Positions 7,719 through 13,442 of a DNA stretch of 13,442 nt are shown here, in pieces (the first letter of the stretch is position 1; every line of letters begins with the position of its first letter). The notes beneath the pieces were generated by a model. It was not told the origin of the DNA. It saw only the letters and a list, made by a program, of their open reading frames with translations, and did not search any database. The DNA lies in NCBI GenBank assembly GCA_016987375.1, contig PJRA01000343.1, forward strand, positions 238,918 to 252,359, in the 5' to 3' direction. Source of the DNA: Brachionus koreanus. Lineage: Eukaryota > Rotifera > Eurotatoria > Ploima > Brachionidae. The position numbers were made by a program, and so were the translations under genes.

Positions 7719-7844
7719 TCATATTTTTTCAATTGTATTTTGGTTGCTACAAGATACAGTTCCTGTTTTTAGATTAACTTTCTTAAAAAAATGTGTTTTT
7801 TCCAATTTTAAGGTTTTAGTACACATAGTTTTAACAAAAGTCAT
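7719..7844 (-). other. Right-arm copy of the 41-codon ORF
   Basis: This is the counterpart of 793-918, with an ATG at 7844, a TGA at 7721-7719 and one amino-acid change (Thr to Asn). It lies upstream of and in the same orientation as the Ly6 gene. As with the left copy, translation is not shown. The region is part of a segment duplicated again at 8321-8575. Confidence 0.25.
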
Positions 7845-8320
7845 TTGAAGATTGATTTCAATTTTAATTAACTTAAATTTGGTATACTTTAAATTTATTG
7901 AAATTTTCTTTGTAATCTTTAAAACTAAAGTCAATTGATTTGCAATTTTCTTATTTTCCCATTAAAAAAGAGAAGTTTTAAACAAAAATAGAAATAAAAT
8001 TTCATAAACAAATTATTTGCTTCTTTAAACAACTATTCAATTTAAATTTTTTTTCAATGGTTAATTACTTTAATTCCCCCGATAGCATAATGGTTTCTGA
8101 AAAAAAATGTAGACATCGAAAATAAAATAGATCTTTTCAAAGAAATCTAATTTTAATTTTTTCTTTAAAGATTTAAATAAATTTAAGTACCAAAATGATT
8201 AAATCTAAAATTAAATTTTCTCTTTTTTTTTAGAAAATCAAATCAATAATCAATTAAGATCGTATTCATGTTTTATTTTTTGTCCTTTTTTTGAATAAGA
8301 AAAATTTTTTTAGTAAAATT

Positions 8321-8575
8321 ATTGCTACAAGATACAGTTCCTGTTTTTAGATTAACTTTCTTAAAAAAAATTTGTTTTTTCCAATTTTAAGGTTTTAGTA
8401 CACATATTTTTAACAAAAGTCGTTAGAAAATTTTAAAACTGAAGTCAATTAATTTTTAATTTTCCTATTTCCTCCATTAAAAAAGAAAATTATTAAACAA
8501 ATATAAAAATAAAATTATATAAACAGATTATTCGCTCCTTTAAAAACTATTTAATTTAAAAATTTATAAAAAAAT
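8321..8575. repeat. Extra direct copy of an internal arm segment (of about 7741-8050)
   Basis: Bases 8321-8425 repeat 7741-7846 almost exactly (TTGCTACAAGATACAGTTCC and onward), in the same orientation. After a missing stretch of about 60 bases, 8426-8575 continues as a more diverged copy of about 7908-8050. The start of this extra copy coincides with the outer end of the right palindrome arm. The left flank has no equivalent. Confidence 0.8.
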
Positions 8576-8607
8576 TAATTTTTTTAATTTTTTTAAATAT
8601 TATTGCA

Positions 8608-8703
8608 GACTTGTTTTTAAGTCACAAGTCTTAAGTCAAGTCCATGACTTTTAATTATTTTTTTTTTATTTCAAGTCAAGTCATAACTTTGACTTTGACT
8701 TTA
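8608..8703. repeat. Cluster of AAGTC / GACTT units
   Basis: About a dozen AAGTC or GACTT pentamers occur in both orientations within 96 bases, broken by a T-run. The cluster can fold on itself and looks like a degenerate simple-sequence repeat. No protein-binding role can be claimed. Confidence 0.55.
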
Positions 8704-9240
8704 ACAAAAAATTTAAATGTTTTCTGATTTTGATAGTTGGTTACAAACTAACATGAGTTGATAAAGAGGGTGGTACTAATTAAACATTATTTTATGTTTT
8801 TCAGCAAATTGCACAATTGATAGCATACACTGTAGTTAACGTTACTATGTCGTTCTAATTATATTAGAGTAATTAATAAAGTAGTAGTATTAGTAGTTAT
8901 TTATTTTTTGAATTGAATTAAATGATTATAATTATTAGAAGTCATAAATTTATTGATCAATCCTCAATTTTCTTATTGATATTATTTCTTCTGTCTTTGA
9001 TCGATCAAATTTCTATCACGTTCATTTTTTTAATCCTTCAAAATTATTATCATTTATATTTGCGAAAAGCTTTTTATATTGAAACAGATGCGATGTGAAT
9101 GCATGAATTTAAGTAGTCCCATATGTTGATAAATACAATCGTTAGTTCTTTTTCAGAGAGGATAAACACGAACAAGCTACTAAACATCTCCCAGAATTCT
9201 TTCTACCAATTCTTATTTTCAAAATTTTTTTTAAAGCTTT
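8704..9240. other. Intergenic stretch with a short TAG microsatellite
   Basis: A TAGTAGTATTAGTAGTTA run lies near 8882-8899. Around 9160-9215 the base composition rises and could be more retroelement debris leading into the reverse transcriptase piece that follows, but I cannot read a motif in it. Otherwise no feature is visible. Confidence 0.4.
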
Positions 9241-9610
9241 TTAATTCAACAATGATCTTCTCGCAATTATCAGTCATTTGGAAACTAGCACATTGATTCC
9301 TTAGCCGAAAGATACCACTCAACTAACTAACTACAGACTAATTAGTCTCTTGAATACAATCTCTAAATTTTCAATCGAAATCAAAAGATATGTGCAGTTT
9401 TTATAGACATACAGAAGGCATTTGATAAAGTTTGGCACAAAGGTCTATTATACAAATTAGATCAGCTAACCTAAAAGGAAGAAGCTTTGAGATAAAAAAA
9501 GGAAATTTCACATCTTTAAAAATATAAGCGAATCAGGTGTCCAACAAGGCAGTCCTTGAACCAACTTAGTTTACCATTTTCTTTATCGACATTAAAGATT
9601 GCTTATTTTT
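9241..9610 (+). pseudogene. LINE reverse transcriptase fragment: fingers with motifs A and B
   Basis: Broken frames give WKLA, then PKDTTQLTNYRLISLLNTIS (fingers), then FIDIQKAFDKVWHKGLLYKL (9398-9458; motif A with its catalytic Asp), then SGVQQGSP (about 9533-9556; motif B). These are standard signatures of jockey/I-like non-LTR reverse transcriptases. The stretch between fingers and motif A is far too short, which shows an internal deletion. Stops at 9301-9303, near 9472 and after GSP, together with frame changes, make it a dead copy. Motif C and the thumb are missing here but present in the fragment at 3906-4465 on the same strand. Confidence 0.85.
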
Positions 9611-9659
9611 TTTAAGCTTATTCTATCCTAATGGATAATGGGGAGGTTCTCATCTCCTT

Positions 9660-10080
9660 TTGAAGTATCTTTTTGAGCAACAGCTCGGATCTGACACAGA
9701 GGCTACTGCATCGAGATGATCATCTACACTAAAAATTTTACTCAGTCGAAACCGGTACCCCATAATGCCCAATCTCTAGTCTATAATCAACAGTCCAAAG
9801 CAGATATCATCGTTTTGACTATGATTTTCACGGTTTTTACATTTTTGGCCGCCACTCAAGACATAGCGTTGGATGGATGGCCTATTTCAATGCTGTTTTT
9901 CTTTGTTGCTTGTACCGTGTATTGTCTTGTAATAGCAGCTGGTATCGCCTTAGAACATACAATTCGTATTCGTTTGGTATTAATTTCTTGGGCTCTTGTA
10001 GCAGATTGAAATGGATGTCTAATCTGCTTTGTTGTCTATATCAGGTTTGTTCTCTACTGTGAAAGATCCAGACCACTGCC
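9660..10080 (+). pseudogene. SLC33A1: Fragment of an acetyl-CoA transporter (SLC33A1/AT-1 family), frameshifted
   Basis: The frame containing 9785-9890 encodes ADIIVLTMIFTVFTF followed by LAATQDIALDGW (9845-9880). The second piece matches the highly conserved LAATQDIAVDGW signature of the endoplasmic-reticulum acetyl-CoA transporter, within a membrane helix. About 45 bases later the expected Cys-Asn-Ser is found only in the next frame (9928-9936), and later hydrophobic parts are scattered over frames, so at least two frameshifts have occurred. The open frame 9716-10009 is therefore not a real gene. The family normally has about 500-550 residues and 11-12 membrane helices; only about a fifth is here. 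No intron is seen in the piece, which would fit a retrocopy or a single captured exon. Base composition is well above the surroundings. Confidence 0.68.
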
Positions 10081-10139
10081 AAAGCTTCATTTTGCACTGC
10101 ACTTGAAAGCACCACTGTTCAATATCTGATAGATAACTA

Positions 10140-10838
10140 GTTTACATTTAATTGACTTTGACTATTTTTTTAACTTAGCTTCAAAATAAAATCAAGGTTT
10201 GCAAAATTTGATTATAGAATTTAAAGAAATTATTAAAACCTCAAAAAAAAGTAAATTGAAAGATAGAATTATAATAGTGATCATTTAAATAAAATATAAA
10301 TTTTAAATCAAAAAAAAGACTTTCTAATTCATTTTTTTAACTCCCACAAATTAGCCTAAAAAATATAAAATTAATAAACTGTAATTTTTCGAATAAATTC
10401 CCTTTAAAAAAATATTAATTTTTTATTGATATTAAAAAAAAATTTTAAGAGAAAAAACTTTGTAAGTAAAAGTAAAAAACTTTGAAAGAAAAACATGAAT
10501 CAAATAAAATAATTTTAATTCGATAATTTATTTTTTGCTAGGAAAAAAAAAGCCAAATAAATAAAACTTTATTTTAATTTAATTTTTTTTTGAATTAATG
10601 ACAATATAGAACAGAAGAAAAATAAGCTCTATTAAAATAAAATGAATTTGGTAAATAAAAAAAAATACTTATTGAATGCATGTTATGGCAACAAGGATAC
10701 AAAATAGGTTGTTTGGTAGTTACTCGAATGCATAAAAGAGTTGGTTTTTTCACAAATCTAAGCTCAAATAGATTAAATAGAAAAAAATATTAGTTTAAAT
10801 TGTTTAAATTGAAAACTAAAATTATAAAAAAAATAAAA
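10140..10838. other. A+T-rich upstream region of the third Ly6 gene
   Basis: No coding trace is seen. The stretch 10676-10760 is slightly more complex, including ATGGCAACAAGGATACAAAA, and could hold promoter sequence for the gene at 10839. I find no clear similarity to the upstream regions of the two palindrome Ly6 copies. Confidence 0.4.
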
Positions 10839-11362
10839 ATGAAAGGATACCAGGCATTTTTGGCTATTTTCTGCATTATCTACGGTAATTTATTTTAAAC
10901 ACTATATAATACAATTTTTATTTTTTTTTAATTAAAGCTAATTTTTCGAGTGTTTACTCGCTTACATGCAAAAGTGGATTTGGAATAAGTCAACCAGGAA
11001 CAACCGAATTAAAAACTTATTTTAGCACTACGGCTGGCACTGACAATTGTGGAACTTCTGGCCAAAGCAATCCGTCAAGTGAACCAAAAGGATGTTCGGT
11101 AAAAACAACAAATATTTATTTAATTTTTTTTTAATTTTCTTAAAATTATTTAAAGAAAATTGTTTATAAATTATCGGGAGGAAATATTTATGCCTCTTAT
11201 GGATGCTTTTCAGGTACACCTGTTACTAATGAAATTCATTATGATCGTCATATTTATCAATATGTCTGTACAACTGACAATTGCAATAAATCAAGCAACT
11301 TACATTTCAATCTAGCCTCGATTTCGGCTTTATTACTTTTATCAATTACTAAATTATTTTAA
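10839..11362 (+). CDS. Ly6/three-finger-like GPI-anchored surface protein (third paralogue)
   Basis: The exons are 10839-10884, 10938-11098 and 11156-11362, with GT-AG introns of 53 and 57 bases at the same positions and phases as the palindrome copies. The product is 137 residues. The signal peptide covers 1 to about 23, the mature region carries six cysteines (26, 53, 68, 86, 107, 112), VCTTDNCN closes the Ly6-like fold, and a hydrophobic tail (about 119-137) looks like a GPI signal. Shared blocks with the other two copies are GISQPG, KIVYKLS, YGCFSG and the CTTDxCN end. Exon 2 is 36 bases longer, adding 12 residues between the second and third cysteines in a Ser/Gly/Pro-rich loop. One extra Cys (12) lies inside the signal peptide. 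The gene is an older paralogue outside the inverted repeat. Its ligand is unknown. Confidence 0.85.
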
Positions 11363-12304
11363 AAAAATTAATCTAAAATTTTTTTTTTTATTAATTCCCA
11401 TTTAATTTTAGCAAATAGAGAATTCTGAAATTTTTATTTAACTATTTTAAAACTTAAAAATAGCTTTTTACTGAAAAAAGGATTTTTGAATTGCATTATA
11501 TTTTGGAATTTTTAATGTTTAGAAATAAAAATTCTTTTAATCAATTAAAAAAAATGTTTTTGAAAAATAAATTTGTAAATTGAAACGAAGCAATGTTTTT
11601 GTGAAATTTGGTACAGATTAAACAATTAGAACAAAAAAAAATGCTTAAATATCTAATAACTTTTTTTCGGAAGGCTTATGATTTGTTCTATAAGTGCAAC
11701 AAACTGCAACATACTTAGTTGCACCAAAAGTCAAAGTCTGCAAATGATGAGCAAAAGCTCTGCAAAATGCACGATAGTCAAATTAAACAACTAGCAAATG
11801 GTAGTAAAAAAGTTGCTTTTAATTTTATTTTAAATGCAAGAAATATTTATAATATTAAAGATACCAATAATAAAATTTTTGGAAGATTTTAGAGAGTAAA
11901 AACTGGTTATGGTAACGGTGAAGATTAAAAAACAATATAGAAAAATATTTTAAGGCTAAAGAAACGATTAAACGTCATTAAGTAAAACAAATAAAAACAA
12001 AAAAAAATACTATAATTAATTAAATATTAAATAATAGTAATAAAAATAATAATTTTTTTTTCGATTTTGAATATTTAAAAAAATAAATTTTAAAGAAAAA
12101 TATTGACTTTAAAAACAAAAATTCACTGTGTAATAAAACTTTTAAAAACACAAAAAAAAGCAAATTTTATTGATTTGGCTTTATTTCAAAAATAAAAAAC
12201 TAATTAAAATTTCTATTCCGATAGAAATTTTTTGAATTAATTTCTCTACATTTTAAAACCATTAACATATAGACTTGCCCTTGCTCTAAGGATTGGTCAA
12301 AGTC
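11363..12304. other. A+T-rich intergenic region with a dispersed repeat
   Basis: No gene is seen. AATAAA strings follow the Ly6 stop, for example near 11523 and 11570. Around 11695-11725, GCAACATACTTAGTTGCA resembles 286-306, and 11758-11783 is the second copy of the repeat at 4655-4680. The remainder (about 11800-12290) is A-rich with no recognisable structure. Confidence 0.45.
11758..11783 (+). repeat. Short dispersed repeat (copy 2)
   Basis: This matches 4655-4680 over 26 bases with three or four mismatches. The nearby similarity of 11707-11726 to 286-306 suggests that a longer, decayed interspersed element lies here. Confidence 0.45.
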
Positions 12305-12604
12305 TGTAATTGGGGGTTAATCAATAAAAGCACAAGGATTCTTTCAGATAGTTTATTGAATAATTTTAGATCTTAGAATTTATGTATTTTTTCTTGGTCC
12401 TAGTTCTTTGAATCGAGTCGTTATTTATACTCATAAATTCGTGTTAAGAACATGCGCCTATAATCAAGACAAGATGTGAAAAAGATTTCTTGTATGCATC
12501 TAAAAGCGTCTACTTCTTAGATACATGACAATAGTATTAATTTTATTTATCTTTGAGCATCAATTAAGATACTGATGTTTTAGTGATACGTGGGGTGAAT
12601 TACA
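12305..12604 (-). mobile_element. Diverged LTR of an LTR retrotransposon (copy A)
   Basis: The 300-base unit begins TGTAATT and ends AATTACA, giving 7-bp inverted termini with the TG...CA ends typical of LTRs. Its interior aligns with the LTR at 12947-13220 in the same order: AGTTCT...GAAT near 12400, TTATTTATA, CGTGT..AGAACA, TATAAT..A..CAAGATGT, AAGCGTCTA..TTCT.AGATAC.TGACAA. The two differ at many sites, so this copy is old. It is followed by a decayed polypurine tract (minus-strand AAAGAGCAGAAGATA), which sets the minus orientation. Confidence 0.75.
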
Positions 12605-12946
12605 TATCTTCTGCTCTTTAGAAATGATTGTCTCTAATGATTCTCAATTAATTTGAATTATTTTTTATGCATATACGAATAATTAGTTGTAATAATAGCA
12701 AAAAAAAATTAATAATTAAAATAGTATTTCAAATAAAATATAATTAGAATTTTAGTTTTAAGAGACCACGACTTCTCTTATCAACTCACTTGTTGTTTCG
12801 TTCAATTTCTCTGTGGCCGTGATTTCTTTGCTTACATTATCTACCAATTGCATATTGTCATTTTTATCTATGTAATCAATAATCAGGTATTACTATGTAA
12901 TCAATAAAATTACGATTGCATTTTATATATATTAGAAAATTAAATA
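12605..12946 (-). mobile_element. Internal 3' end of LTR element copy A, with a pol-tail-like ORF
   Basis: The first 45 bases resemble the region beside the second LTR (13221-13265). On the minus strand, 12889-12758 is open for 43 codons and ends in TAA, giving a charged peptide with core KEITATEKLNETTSELIREV. This could be the C-terminal tail of the element's polyprotein, but it has no domain that would prove it. A 15-base direct repeat (CTATGTAATCAATAA) occurs at 12868-12882 and 12893-12907, just inside the next LTR. Confidence 0.4.
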
Positions 12947-13220
12947 TGTTACCGGTTTAATAAGAATACAATATATATTGTTTAAAAGCTTTATTTAAGT
13001 AATTTAACATTCCGAAGTTCTAAGAATGGAATCCTTATTTATATCTTTATGCTCGTGTACAGAACACAAGCTTATAATTAACTCAAGATGTTAACTAAGT
13101 GTAATGTTGCTGTCAGCATTTCGAAGCGTCTAGCTTCTGAGATACGTGACAAGTATAATTATTACTTATCTTTGTGCATCAGTTAATAAGCTGATGAATA
13201 ACTGATCAAAGAAGGTAACA
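12947..13220 (-). mobile_element. LTR of a Ty3/gypsy-like retrotransposon (copy B)
   Basis: The 274-base unit starts TGTTACC and ends GGTAACA, a perfect 7-bp terminal inverted repeat. On the minus strand it is preceded directly by the purine run AAAGGAGGGGGATA, the standard primer site for plus-strand synthesis beside a 3' LTR. This LTR is therefore the downstream one of an element whose body extends to the right, beyond the window. A TATTTATA string lies near 13039. It is better preserved than copy A. Confidence 0.82.
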
Positions 13221-13442
13221 TATCCCCCTCCTTTAAGGATGCATCGTCCTCGATGAATTCAATCTTTAAAACTTCAGATATTAAAAAAAAATTCAAATAA
13301 TAATAAAAAAAATATAAATTGAAAATTTAGAATTTGATTCAATTTTACAATTAAATCATTTATACTATTCTCGATTGCTTCTTGTTCTTTAAAAGGTTCT
13401 GCGTCATTGACTATTAAATTTGTAACTTAATATTATCATTTG
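13183..13442 (-). pseudogene. 3' end of an LTR-retrotransposon polyprotein, with polypurine tract
   Basis: On the minus strand a frame reads IEFIEDDASLKEGDMLPSL and stops at TAA (13185-13183), overlapping the LTR by 38 bases. An acidic stretch followed by Leu-Lys-Glu-Gly and a hydrophobic residue across the polypurine tract is a common end for Ty3/gypsy pol proteins, so the family call is likely. Farther upstream (13270-13320) the frame meets T-runs. Another stretch near 13440-13340 looks coding (Asn, Asp and Glu-rich) but is in a different frame or interrupted. The protein is incomplete in this window and probably damaged. Confidence 0.55.

Larger units (their letters stand above)
5395..8325 (-). 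repeat. Right arm of the large inverted repeat
   Basis: This is the inverted partner of 304-3125. It is about 110 bases longer than the left arm, mainly because of length differences between the two genes (6344-7124). Its outer edge at 8321-8325 is exactly where a second, partial copy of an internal arm segment begins. Both of its genes keep open reading frames and canonical splice sites. Many small differences from the left arm argue against a simple copy made by assembly error, although two joined haplotypes cannot be excluded from sequence alone. Confidence 0.92.

Noticed and set aside
8608..8703. AAGTC/GACTT cluster as a transcription-factor binding array or CRISPR-like array
   Set aside because: The spacing is irregular, the units are only five bases long and there are no unique spacers; it fits degenerate simple sequence.
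9716..10009. 97-codon ORF taken as a complete small membrane protein
   Set aside because: Its first half matches one part of the acetyl-CoA transporter, but the next conserved residues appear in another frame, so the second half is a frameshift product.
11028..11219. Minus-strand ORF across the third Ly6 gene
   Set aside because: It overlaps exon 2, intron 2 and exon 3 of a well-supported plus-strand gene.
1..13442. Bacterial operons, Shine-Dalgarno sites, tRNA or rRNA genes
   Set aside because: The genes have spliceosomal introns and poly(A) signals, and no clover-leaf or rRNA-like sequence was seen on either strand.

Overview
This is nuclear DNA from an animal. It is extremely A+T-rich, with only about a fifth G+C by eye in the noncoding parts. 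The genes have introns of 52-72 bases with GT-AG borders, AATAAA signals follow the stop codons, and the protein families are metazoan: mitochondrial ATP synthase subunit c with an import presequence, GPI-anchored Ly6/three-finger proteins, and an acetyl-CoA transporter fragment. Tiny introns, high A+T and many decayed LINE and LTR retroelements would suit a rotifer such as Brachionus, but other small-intron invertebrates are possible. The species call is an inference.

The main structure is a large imperfect palindrome. The left arm (about 304-3125) and right arm (about 5395-8325) are inverted copies of one another around a 2.27-kb spacer. Each arm carries the same two genes in the same relative order: a three-exon Ly6-like gene (1009-1494 on +, 7125-7601 on -) and a two-exon ATP synthase subunit c gene (2547-2984 on +, 5537-5973 on -). 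The subunit c genes face each other across the spacer and the Ly6 genes lie outside. The four genes look intact. Arm identity is patchy: long stretches are identical and others differ clearly, which suggests gene conversion between the arms. The right Ly6 copy has its start codon region rewritten by a small indel that creates a new in-frame ATG.

A third Ly6 paralogue (10839-11362 on +) lies outside the palindrome, with the same intron positions and the same six cysteines. The spacer and both flanks hold broken pieces of a jockey-like LINE reverse transcriptase (1-150 on -, 3906-4465 on +, 9241-9610 on +). A frameshifted, intronless piece of an SLC33A1-type acetyl-CoA transporter lies at about 9660-10080. 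The right end (12305-13442) holds two related LTR-retrotransposon ends in tandem, both on the minus strand, the second with a clear polypurine tract and a pol reading frame that runs into the LTR.

Subunit c forms the rotor ring of mitochondrial ATP synthase. The Ly6 proteins are predicted to be GPI-anchored at the cell surface. Nothing in the sequence shows the two acting together; they appear to have been duplicated as passengers of the same segment. The rest is A+T-rich intergenic DNA with simple repeats. I saw no RNA genes and no CRISPR array.
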